Shown here one piece after another: positions 56,390 to 64,000 of a DNA stretch of 64,000 bases (its first letter is position 1; every line of letters begins with the position of its first letter). This DNA comes from Phytomonas francai (taxonomy: Eukaryota > Euglenozoa > Kinetoplastea > Trypanosomatida > Trypanosomatidae). The stretch lies in the NCBI GenBank assembly GCA_001766655.1, contig MJCC01000023.1, positions 143,140 to 207,139 on the forward strand. Reading direction: 5' to 3'. The position numbers and the translations under genes are program-made. The notes beneath the pieces are model-generated. The model worked only from the letters and a program-made list of their open reading frames with translations, was not told where the DNA came from and did no database searches.

Positions 56390-57877
56390 ATGCCACTTAA
56401 AAGGAAGGATTTGACATGGATAAGAAACCACCCGCTTGAAGGGGACAACATTGTCTCTGGATTTTACAATTTTCTCGCGAAGCGTAATCCCAAAACACTG
56501 AAGCCATGTAGGGGCATTTTCGTACCGGATACCGTTGTCTTTGAGCGTAACTTTCCCCGGGGTTGGTACACCACAGATATCAAGGAGTGCGAAGTGATGC
56601 GCAGGCAAGGCAAGGATCTTGATGCATCGACAATCATTAAAGGGTTCACTTCGAATATACCACCTACCTGCCCTATTGTTGCCACCTACTTGCGTAGGTG
56701 CGAAAGGACTCTTGAGAACGGTGAAAATGAAATGAACACACAAGTTGAAGTCTTTAACAAGAGCACCATCATCGATTTTCTTTCGAGTAAAACGAAGGGT
56801 GAGGGCATATTGCAAAAATTTATCATGCCCAAGGGATACCACAACAGCGTGATCCAAGTAGTGTGGAGCCCACGTGTGTGTATGGTGCAGCGCCGCACGA
56901 ACAAATTCTCCGTCATTGACAAGAAGCGTGCAGAGGTGGACCCCTTTGCGTCGACCGTTACCTACGAGGGACCGCCCCACCTCAGTGAGGTGGCAACCGT
57001 CTCCGGCAACATCGCAGTGGCCGTTAAGAAACTGTGCGGAAACATTGTGCAGCACTTTTACTACACTGAGCACAAGTTTATTACTAGGATGGTCCTCTAT
57101 TTTAAATCGGATAAACGTGACCGGCTGTGGCTTTTGTGGTGTGGGTCGTTCAGAACATCGGATCGCAATGCGTCCAGTGAGATACCGCTCAGCTTAGCCA
57201 CTAACTTCGCCGAACCAGAGGATAACACCAGCTTTGACGAGGATAGGCTCTTGTTAGCTGCGGATAACTCTTATCTAAGAGTCACAAACGATGAAATGTT
57301 TTACGAAATGTACATGAAGAATGTGTCCCTGATAACCTCCTGCGAGGGGGAAAGAGATATCTCCTCTCCCCATTTCAAATTAGTCACCGAGGAGAGTATA
57401 GCGATGGAGGGCGGTGAGGATGTAGTCGATAACACCAACAATTCGTCGCTTAGCTCCCATCTTGTGCAGGAGGCACTTGAACAGATTTCATACCAGAAGG
57501 CAAGCACACTGGTCTTTTTTGAGGATCTTTTTTACCAGGCTCGCAATCATTTCATGACGGTTCGAAAAGAACCGTTCATATTTGTTATACCATCCAAGAT
57601 CGTAAGTGCTCTCACAGAGGGATTCATTCTTGAGCTTATGGCAATGCTACGCTTAACTTCAAAGCCGTGTGTAGCTGGGGATGAACCGCACCGATACGAG
57701 ATCAGCCCAGCACTTAAAACCCCCATTACAAAGCTTCTAGATGATTCTATATCTCGTATCAATGCATTTTATACAGAGAGAATAAACAAGTTGAGGGGGA
57801 CGACAGGAAAAAACGGGTGCGACAAAGAGGTATCGCCGACTAAAGCTAATTCCACTGAGGACATTATTTGTATGTAA
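56390..57877 (+). CDS. Unrecognised 495-aa protein
   Basis: ATG 56390 (MPLKRKDLTWIRNHPLEG). Intact, with good coding character and no repeats until a low-complexity Asn/Ser linker near residues 345-355. Visible elements include WYTTDIKECEVMRRQGKDLD in the first third and a central conserved-looking block, FIMPKGYHNSVIQVVWSPRV and GNIVQHFYYTEHKFITRMVLYFK, that would fit an alpha/beta domain. The style recalls flagellar or basal-body proteins with a single conserved central domain shared with ciliated eukaryotes, but I cannot name a family and give no symbol. C-terminus is basic and probably disordered. It lies between KAE1 and an RNA-binding protein gene on the same strand. Confidence 0.8.
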   Translation: MPLKRKDLTWIRNHPLEGDNIVSGFYNFLAKRNPKTLKPCRGIFVPDTVVFERNFPRGWYTTDIKECEVMRRQGKDLDASTIIKGFTSNIPPTCPIVATYLRRCERTLENGENEMNTQVEVFNKSTIIDFLSSKTKGEGILQKFIMPKGYHNSVIQVVWSPRVCMVQRRTNKFSVIDKKRAEVDPFASTVTYEGPPHLSEVATVSGNIAVAVKKLCGNIVQHFYYTEHKFITRMVLYFKSDKRDRLWLLWCGSFRTSDRNASSEIPLSLATNFAEPEDNTSFDEDRLLLAADNSYLRVTNDEMFYEMYMKNVSLITSCEGERDISSPHFKLVTEESIAMEGGEDVVDNTNNSSLSSHLVQEALEQISYQKASTLVFFEDLFYQARNHFMTVRKEPFIFVIPSKIVSALTEGFILELMAMLRLTSKPCVAGDEPHRYEISPALKTPITKLLDDSISRINAFYTERINKLRGTTGKNGCDKEVSPTKANSTEDIICM

Positions 57878-58259
57878 TTTATCATGTTGGGCCCCTTTTC
57901 CATCCTTTATTGTTTTCCCTGCACATATGCCGGATCACTAGAGTAGTTCTTTAGATCATTCGAACCTTTTGTTATTTATTTGAATGGTGTATGTGTGTGT
58001 GTGTGTGTGTGTGTTGAAGGGAGAGGGGGTAAGGGGAAGAGATATGTAATTTAGGATTTGCACAAATCACTGTTTACTTCTATATATATACATATATATA
58101 TATATATACCTTCCAGGATCATGTAGAAACTTTAGCATGTATTGTATTAATTGCTTAGGTCATTGTTTTCTCATCCTCGAACGTAATCCATATAGAAATA
58201 GCTCTTGCTTCTAAGTAGTAGATAACATTTTAAACCTTTTTTGCATTTAAAAAGATATA
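57878..58259 (+). other. Spacer with (GT)n and (AT)n microsatellites
   Basis: GT run at 57991-58014 and AT run at 58081-58108. No gene. Confidence 0.65.
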
Positions 58260-58877
58260 ATGCAGCAACCATATCCTACCTACGGACAATATGATCGTCC
58301 GGTTGCTTATAATAACGCTGGTTATGATAACGTTAATCGTATCCCAACTGAGTACATGCCCCAGGCAGCACAGATGTATAACCGACCTTATCCGATGCAA
58401 AACTATAATCAAGGCTACAACTATCAGGGATATTCTCAACCAGGCGGTGGGATGTACAACGTCCCGGCTGCTCCTGGTTTCTCCGCTCAAGGCATAAATT
58501 ATATGAATGGGGTTGGCCCTGGGCGCGGCCGTGGCGGGTACTACGCACCTGTACGCGCAGAGTATCCCGGTGGGTTTCGCGGAGGGCGAGGTGGTTTCAC
58601 TCAAAAGAAGAAGCCTTTTGTTGGTGGTAGCCTGGAGACCCAGAAGGAGTGGGAGCGCCAAACGGGGTGCTGCTTTTTTATGGAAGGAAACTGCAAGTTT
58701 GGTGACAGGTGCCGCTTTGTACATGAAGAGAATACCACCTTGCCATGCAAATTTGGTGAAAACTGCCGTGTGCATGGTGCAAGAGCCAAAGGGACAATCG
58801 CCGACGGTGAAGAACCCAAGAAAGAGGAAACTGAGGCTCCAATGCAACGTAACGCTGAGGCAGGTGAGTCTCCATAA
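58260..58877 (+). CDS. CCCH zinc-finger, RGG-rich RNA-binding protein
   Basis: 205 aa. The N-terminal 80 residues are rich in Tyr, Asn, Gln, Pro and Gly (prion-like); residues about 88-120 hold RG/RGG motifs (GRGRGGYY, FRGGRGGF); one CCCH finger at about 137-156 fits C-x7-C-x5-C-x3-H (CCFFMEGNCKFGDRCRFVH). A second Cys/His cluster (CKFGENCRVH) resembles the end of another finger but has only two residues between its last Cys and His. The C-terminus is acidic. Small CCCH proteins with low-complexity arms are common post-transcriptional regulators in kinetoplastids, which lack gene-by-gene promoter control; this is likely a cytoplasmic mRNA-binding protein, with target unknown. Confidence 0.88.
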   Translation: MQQPYPTYGQYDRPVAYNNAGYDNVNRIPTEYMPQAAQMYNRPYPMQNYNQGYNYQGYSQPGGGMYNVPAAPGFSAQGINYMNGVGPGRGRGGYYAPVRAEYPGGFRGGRGGFTQKKKPFVGGSLETQKEWERQTGCCFFMEGNCKFGDRCRFVHEENTTLPCKFGENCRVHGARAKGTIADGEEPKKEETEAPMQRNAEAGESP

Positions 58878-59231
58878 GAGTAGGAGGGTTTGGTACGTCT
58901 TGAGGAGGACCTTTGGACTCGTTTTGTGGGCCATTTGTTGAGTTTTTTTCGCGTGGAAGTTAGAACACAATGAATAATATACATATATATATATATATAA
59001 ATATAAATATGTGTATATATGTGTAATACAAATTTTAATTTAATTCCTTGATAACATTAATAATTGCTATATGTATGGACTAAATGTTTATGGAGTCAAA
59101 CTGGTGTAAATATTTTCATTTATGATGTATCAAGTGCCTTTATATTGCTACTTTATTCACCTTTTCCTTACCGTTCTTTAAAAAAAAATGAACTATTTTC
59201 TGAAGACAGAAAAAGATGAATGACATAAGCG
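58878..59231 (+). other. AT-rich spacer with upstream ATGs
   Basis: AT runs at 58981-59024. Two ATGs (59188 and 59216) open very short out-of-frame ORFs before the main start at 59232. They would be in the mRNA only if the acceptor is upstream of them; AG sites at 59205-59210 or 59224-59229 would remove one or both. Confidence 0.45.
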
Positions 59232-60650
59232 ATGCAAATACACTCAGATGCGGACCCAACTCTGAATAGAGAGGATCATAAGCATAGCGAAAGTGATAAT
59301 GCCCTCCAGCATGGAAAAATGGACTTTTATTTGGCCGAGTTGGCTTTAATTATTTTAGCAAAATGTGCATTCGTTTTGATTAATGAGTTTTACCGCCTCA
59401 AATCCGCAACCAACTGCGTAGCGTTAGACCTTGACCATGGATGCCAATCTCACAAGAACGCGTTGCATGCCAAAGAATTTTTAAGACGCGCATTTTCTAT
59501 ACCTCCGATGGCATCCCATCGAGTTTTGTGTAGGATTGTACGAGAAGAAATGAGGGTTCATGGTGACTGCTGGCCACTATATGTCTTTCCTTATGTCCAA
59601 GCATGGAGTGCATTTGCAAAAATATGTTATGGCGTATACTCCAAGATTTATTTTGCTTCGCTGTGTGATTTATTTGCATATTGTTTGCTCACAGACAATG
59701 ATGGCGCTGGAAATCTCTGCGCCTTCCGTTTACGCGAAATCCTACAAGGAAAGAACTGGATCGACGTCTCCTTGGACAATTACGCGGCGAACCTTTTAGC
59801 AACTTGGTGTTGCTTCAACTTTGTTTCTGAGACAGATAGAATAGCGTGTCGTGGTACTCTTCAAGCAGACAAATCTTTCCTTGCGCTTTTTCAAGTTAAA
59901 CGGCTGCTAAAGCAAAGAAAGTATATCGAGGCTATGTCATGTTTTGAGGAGATCTTTAGGAATGCCCGTGAATCGACCTTGACACATTCTCATGTTTCAT
60001 CCCTTTGGACAGCTTTGACTGTGCGCACTGCTCTGGAGCACCTGCAAAGAGAACGATTACACGTGATGAAACTTCGCCAAGGTCTAAAGGATGCTGCGGT
60101 GCAGGTGAGTGAGGCGAAAAATTTTGAGGAAGTAGACAAAATAAAAGACATTGCGGCACGGCTCTCTGCTGAACTGGACGTAAAGAAAGAAAATATGAGG
60201 CTACTATGCCAATTTTTCCATCACGTGCTATGCCTATCGACGAGTTTCATTGATACCACCAGCAACGCACCGGTTGAGATGCAATGGACGATGCGTTTCC
60301 TTGTTTTGGCGTGGAACGCCGCCTTTCCTGAGCATGCGGTTGCGCATGTGGAGGGGGCTTGGTGCCAATTCGCTTACTTCTCGGCAACCCATCTTTTGCC
60401 CTCTCCGCTCCAGGCACTCGCGTTAGTTTTTGTGCTTGAACACATCAGCGCGAACAGAGTGCCATTGGGTATCACCCTCCTTACTGTGCATAGGCCACTT
60501 TTTCGTAGTGCCCCGGAAGCATCACTACTGCCTGCATGGACTGCCACCGAGGTTGATCCTAAATGGTGCAACATTGAGCGCATTAAGGAGGCGCTGAAAG
60601 CGATCCCTAATCTCCCACTTTCCTTATTGGAGGCACTGGAGAAGGTTTAA
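59232..60650 (+). CDS. Unrecognised helical protein, 472 aa
   Basis: ATG 59232. The sequence is mostly helical and leucine/alanine-rich, with many Cys but no CxxC pairs and no clear membrane helix. Features include a hydrophobic helix DFYLAELALIILAKCAFVLI near residue 31, paired-helix-like stretches in the middle (FQVKRLLKQRKYIEAMSCFE, TPR-like in spacing), a coiled-coil-prone region about residues 285-325 and an EALKAIPNLPLSLLEALEKV end. A TPR or HEAT-like scaffold is plausible from the helix pairs, but no family is identified. Codon use is AT-leaning like neighbouring spacers, but the frame is long and intact. Confidence 0.7.
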   Translation: MQIHSDADPTLNREDHKHSESDNALQHGKMDFYLAELALIILAKCAFVLINEFYRLKSATNCVALDLDHGCQSHKNALHAKEFLRRAFSIPPMASHRVLCRIVREEMRVHGDCWPLYVFPYVQAWSAFAKICYGVYSKIYFASLCDLFAYCLLTDNDGAGNLCAFRLREILQGKNWIDVSLDNYAANLLATWCCFNFVSETDRIACRGTLQADKSFLALFQVKRLLKQRKYIEAMSCFEEIFRNARESTLTHSHVSSLWTALTVRTALEHLQRERLHVMKLRQGLKDAAVQVSEAKNFEEVDKIKDIAARLSAELDVKKENMRLLCQFFHHVLCLSTSFIDTTSNAPVEMQWTMRFLVLAWNAAFPEHAVAHVEGAWCQFAYFSATHLLPSPLQALALVFVLEHISANRVPLGITLLTVHRPLFRSAPEASLLPAWTATEVDPKWCNIERIKEALKAIPNLPLSLLEALEKV

Positions 60651-60846
60651 GAGCTCGCACTTTGACTTTGTTTAAACACGCTTTTCTTTTTCATAAATCC
60701 ATAGAGAAGGAATTATCCGTGTTGTTGCAAGCGATAAATACACGCCTTGTTATCGATGGATGCATTTGATGTATCATTGCTTCTTTCAATTCTTTCTTTT
60801 CCCATTCTTAAAAATGTGCAGGTGACGGGGAAAGAGGGAAAGGCAA
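60651..60846 (+). other. Short spacer before helicase gene
   Basis: Pyrimidine-rich stretch at 60780-60805 and GCAG at 60819-60822 suggest the acceptor about 25 bases before ATG 60847. Confidence 0.5.
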
Positions 60847-63828
60847 ATGATCAAATATGGCCTCCTTTTGCGGCTACATAATGGGTTTTACATCGCCAGC
60901 CACCCCTGGTTGAAGCTTTCAGGTTACGTCAAAATTGGGTTCACGTCAAGCCTCGAGACCCGGCTGCAGATGGCATCTTTCCAAACATGTTTCACTCCAG
61001 AATGGTACTACGATGCCGTTTTTGAATGTGAAGCCGCGAAGGAAGCGCTTTTGCTCGAACAGTCCGTTTTGTATTGCTTAGCTGAAAGACGAGTACCAAA
61101 TCGAGAGTTGATACGCGCAACAGAGGCTGATGTTGTTGTGTTGGCTCGCATCATTGTTGAAAGGCTAAACATCAACGCTGTGGAGAAGAGTAGGCCTGAT
61201 TACTCCACGCAAGACATTACGAATACCCAGGAGGTGGAGTTCAAGGACTTGGAGGGCACTTCCCAAGTAGGTCTGACCAATAGCAAAAACAATGACGAAA
61301 TGGAGCTGGTACATCGTTCAAATCCACATGAGCTATCCATTATGCCTTTTATGCACCTGCTGAATGGCATAAAGGACCGCGCGCCTCATCTGTGTACAAC
61401 ATCTACTCCAGACAATGGTGGTTTTTGGGCACACAAGCCTTCTTGTTCAAGTGAATCCATCACCGAGTTGCCACCACGCTGCGATGAATGGTATGAATTC
61501 GATGAAATAACGGATAGACTGTCAAATTTCATCCGTGTCGACACTGAAAATTACACGCTGAAGGAGCTGCGGCCCTACCAGCTGGAGGCTGTCGAACGCG
61601 TGAAGCAAGAGCTCGAGGTGTGTGGAAAGGCCATTTGTCAGATGGCATGCCGCTGCGGGAAGACACCAGTTGCTTTTCACATTATAAAGGAGATTCTTAT
61701 GCAAAGAGGCACCAAGGCAAGCGCTCGACTCCTTTATCTAGTTCCAGGTCTTTCCTTGCTCCGACAAACCGTTAAAAAGATGTACCATTACGGTTTGAAG
61801 GGAATACCTCTGTTACTCATCGGTTCCGATCCAAACCCAGTTTTCCTAGACTCCAGCTGCAGTGTAATGATGACCACAGACCCGGAGATCATTCACGACA
61901 CCATCCGGAAAAACGAACGCATTGCCGTTTTCTCAACGTATCACTCATCCCCCTTGCTCGAGCGGATTAATGTTTTCGCGCTCACTGTCTTTGATGAGTG
62001 TCACCGAGTTTGTGGAAGTGCAGATAAAACGCCATTCAACACCATTCTCCACCTCCCACCAAATGGGCTTCGTCTGTTTCTAACAGCCACCCCTACTTAC
62101 GATACTCCTTTGAGGATGAACAATGAGAAGCTGTTTGGCGGGATCGCCTACCGCTATTACCTTCGTGAAGGCATCGATTCCGGGTACGTGAATCCCTTTT
62201 CAGTTCGTATCATTCTTGGGGCTTCCTTGAATGACATGAATCCGTATTTTTTTGAAGCTATGAGCCGAATTGACAAAATGCTGGTATTTTGTCGAAACAT
62301 CGAGCACGCTGAGCAGCTCGCAAAAGCGTTAGAGTCCGTCATGCATGCAGACAGGCCAGCAGAGCTACAGCCTTTCCGTATACTTGTGGCCCACTCACGA
62401 ATGGGGTGTGCGTCTGTCGCCGACACACTGGGTGAATTTACCAGTGCCAAGCGCGCCATTCTATTTAATGTACGACTCTTTCAGGAGGGTGTTGAGATCC
62501 CAGATCTGAATGCTGTTTTTTTTGCAGCGCCACGCTACAGCTCGCGAGATATCATCCAGAGTATCTGCCGCCCACTTAATAGACTTCCTAACAAGCCCGT
62601 TTCCTACGTCTTTCTTCCAGCTGTAATCAACCTTGATTACCCCGCAGACGATCCTATAAATCTGGATAATTATTCGACGCTCATTCCCTTTACGGACGCC
62701 CTCATGGATGAGGACCCGACCTTATTTGAATACATGCTCGACCCGCAAAAGAAGAGCTACGACATCCATGTAGTCGGCGTTCGCTCTTTGAAGCTGAGTT
62801 CGGAAAAAATTCAGAGGTTCGTCCTCCCGGCGATTCGGCGCGGCGTTCGCTACTCGAACTTGCAGACCGACCGCCTCCATCGCGCCGCGCGTCTGCCGTG
62901 GAAGCAGGTATTCGCCGAGCTCCGGCGAATCGTCCTGGAGTGCCATCGCTACCCCAAGACGAACGACGCCTGGGTCGTGGGCGAGACGTCGGTGTCGATG
63001 AATCTCTTCTACCGCCACGTCCGCCGGGGGTACGCGCAGTACCTGTCCGGACAACAGACCTTCCTGGAGACGTACCAGATCCGAGACTTGGAGAGCCTAC
63101 CGCAGTGGCGGACTTACGGCGCCGAGGGCCCATACCCTTGGAAGGAGTGCCTCAAGACCTTTGAGGACCATTTGGCCAAGTACGGCGTCCCGCCGCCACT
63201 TGACGTGAATAAGGGAGGCTTTGTCGGCCTGAATGCTACGCCGTTTGAGCGCCTTTCTGGCTTCTTCATGAGAATCAACCAGTCCGATGGTAAGAATGAG
63301 CTTCGACTCGACTCGGACAAGCAGAGAGACCTGGACCGTGTCTGTGGCCAATACGGGTTGCAGTGGCGAAAAAGACGCAGTAAAGTCACGGGGTCCGTGA
63401 TTCAAAACAGCACTACATTCATAACGACCTTGCATAAGCAGTTTAGACAGTTCTTTGACAATATCGATCGTTTTCCCGTCTTTCAGCAGTACTTGGCGGA
63501 GCACTTCCCAGGGTACCCCGAAAAGCATGCAAGGATGGAGAATCTGGAGCGATTGCAAGAGGGGCGAGTCCCACCACGTCACCTACCACAGCGACGGCTG
63601 AAGAGGGGGGCTGCAGTTGGGGATTTGAAGCGAGGGGGTAAGAGTGATGGGAATCCAATTGAGCGACGCACACAGAACAAGGATCCGACAGTCATGTGCC
63701 GGGTTTGTCGAATACACATCAGCGCGTCAGCGTACAGACTCCACATCCAGAGCCCAGAGCACCTTGCTTGCCAAGAAATGGACCTTTCCATGCTGAAGAA
63801 ACGGAACAAAGCAATAGAAAAGAGATGA
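60847..63828 (+). CDS. T5orf172/GIY-YIG-like domain + SF2 DEAD/H helicase + C2H2 finger
   Basis: 993 aa. Residues about 10-115 resemble the T5orf172/Mug113 branch of GIY-YIG folds (GFYIASHPWLKLSGYVKIGF, then SLETRLQMAS and a conserved-looking Glu in LLLEQSVLYCL). A disordered linker follows to about 225. The SF2 helicase core begins LRPYQLEAVERVKQEL: motif I MACRCGKTP (K272), motif II FDECHR (D383-H386), motif III LTATPTYDTP, motif IV-like KMLVFCRNIEHAEQLA, motif V LFQEGVEIPDLNAVFF and motif VI QSICRPLNRL. Downstream are one or two helicase-associated-type helical modules (residues about 680-900) and a C-terminal C2H2 element CRVC...H...H near 955-977. The ATPase residues are intact. The module mix is typical of large DNA viruses and mobile elements, and a nuclear or kinetoplast DNA-repair or maintenance role is possible. 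Region 62820-63130 is GC-rich compared with the rest. Confidence 0.85.
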   Translation: MIKYGLLLRLHNGFYIASHPWLKLSGYVKIGFTSSLETRLQMASFQTCFTPEWYYDAVFECEAAKEALLLEQSVLYCLAERRVPNRELIRATEADVVVLARIIVERLNINAVEKSRPDYSTQDITNTQEVEFKDLEGTSQVGLTNSKNNDEMELVHRSNPHELSIMPFMHLLNGIKDRAPHLCTTSTPDNGGFWAHKPSCSSESITELPPRCDEWYEFDEITDRLSNFIRVDTENYTLKELRPYQLEAVERVKQELEVCGKAICQMACRCGKTPVAFHIIKEILMQRGTKASARLLYLVPGLSLLRQTVKKMYHYGLKGIPLLLIGSDPNPVFLDSSCSVMMTTDPEIIHDTIRKNERIAVFSTYHSSPLLERINVFALTVFDECHRVCGSADKTPFNTILHLPPNGLRLFLTATPTYDTPLRMNNEKLFGGIAYRYYLREGIDSGYVNPFSVRIILGASLNDMNPYFFEAMSRIDKMLVFCRNIEHAEQLAKALESVMHADRPAELQPFRILVAHSRMGCASVADTLGEFTSAKRAILFNVRLFQEGVEIPDLNAVFFAAPRYSSRDIIQSICRPLNRLPNKPVSYVFLPAVINLDYPADDPINLDNYSTLIPFTDALMDEDPTLFEYMLDPQKKSYDIHVVGVRSLKLSSEKIQRFVLPAIRRGVRYSNLQTDRLHRAARLPWKQVFAELRRIVLECHRYPKTNDAWVVGETSVSMNLFYRHVRRGYAQYLSGQQTFLETYQIRDLESLPQWRTYGAEGPYPWKECLKTFEDHLAKYGVPPPLDVNKGGFVGLNATPFERLSGFFMRINQSDGKNELRLDSDKQRDLDRVCGQYGLQWRKRRSKVTGSVIQNSTTFITTLHKQFRQFFDNIDRFPVFQQYLAEHFPGYPEKHARMENLERLQEGRVPPRHLPQRRLKRGAAVGDLKRGGKSDGNPIERRTQNKDPTVMCRVCRIHISASAYRLHIQSPEHLACQEMDLSMLKKRNKAIEKR

Positions 63829-64000
63829 ATTGTGTACATTTTATTTTTTCAAGCATTACCCCTTTCGCTGCCATTTTTTTTTTTTTTAAAGTTTGTGTCG
63901 ATTGATGTCTTGTACTGAAGGTCTTCGGAATCGTGCCTTTTTCTTCTTTTCTTTTCCTTTTATTTTTGATTTCATTTCATTGCAGGTGGGGATATTGCCT
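63829..64000 (+). promoter_or_regulatory. 3' UTR end and probable splice acceptor of the next gene
   Basis: A T-run at 63876-63887, then a polypyrimidine tract 63938-63970 ending TTGCAG at 63980-63985. This marks the likely 5' boundary of a gene that continues outside the window. Confidence 0.55.

Overview
The window looks like a piece of a kinetoplastid (trypanosomatid-type) nuclear chromosome. All about 25 well-supported protein genes lie on the + strand, none shows an intron, and they are separated by 0.2-1.5 kb spacers rich in polypyrimidine tracts followed by AG, as expected for polycistronic transcription with trans-splicing. Gene content is eukaryotic and includes axonemal CCDC39/FAP59, RPB2, KAE1, YTM1 and NOP2. 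Standard stop codons are used, so a Blastocrithidia-like recoded genome is unlikely. I cannot fix the genus. Function and family calls come from reading the translations by eye; no search was run.

Layout. 1-3720: 3' part of a large unrecognised gene, cut by the window edge inside a 54-bp tandem repeat. 4182-6056: unrecognised protein, possibly mitochondrial. 6360-14920 is the decayed part of the window: a broken amino-acid transporter gene, an intact Sec14 / multi-membrane / degenerate-lipase fusion gene, and a broken AT-rich relative of the last two thirds of that fusion. 15459-27037: kinesin-13-like protein with an octapeptide array, a Pcf11-like protein, a membrane J-protein, an Aim32-like thioredoxin-fold ferredoxin, CCDC39/FAP59 and a small CstF64-hinge-like protein. 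27038-33736: a 2232-residue alpha-2-macroglobulin-like protein without an obvious signal peptide. 34353-43687: Clp1-like protein with a damaged P-loop, an unknown, a 49-residue membrane smORF, YTM1/WDR12, NOP2, an unknown and a seipin-like membrane protein. 44002-50552: RPB2, an LYR-motif protein and the UBP6/USP14 deubiquitinase. 50553-52049 is a long spacer with weak ORFs. 52050-63828: DEX1-like FG-GAP protein, KAE1, an unknown, a CCCH/RGG protein, another unknown, and a composite T5orf172-like/SF2 helicase/zinc-finger protein. The right edge ends just after a likely splice acceptor for the next gene.

How the genes relate. In kinetoplastids neighbours on one transcription unit usually have unrelated jobs, and most do here: ribosome biogenesis (YTM1, NOP2), transcription (RPB2), tRNA t6A (KAE1), proteasome (UBP6), flagellum (CCDC39), lipid/membrane biology (Sec14 fusion, seipin-like). 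A possible exception is mRNA 3'-end processing: Pcf11-like, CstF64/Rna15-hinge-like and Clp1-like proteins, matching three of the four subunits of yeast CF IA, lie within 18 kb.

Base composition is strongly mosaic. Several genes contain sharply bounded stretches in which nearly every third codon position is G or C (for example 11380-12330, 23740-24240, 34360-35200, 37640-38160), next to AT-rich coding sequence of the same gene. These stretches generate many long open frames on the wrong strand or frame, which I have left out.
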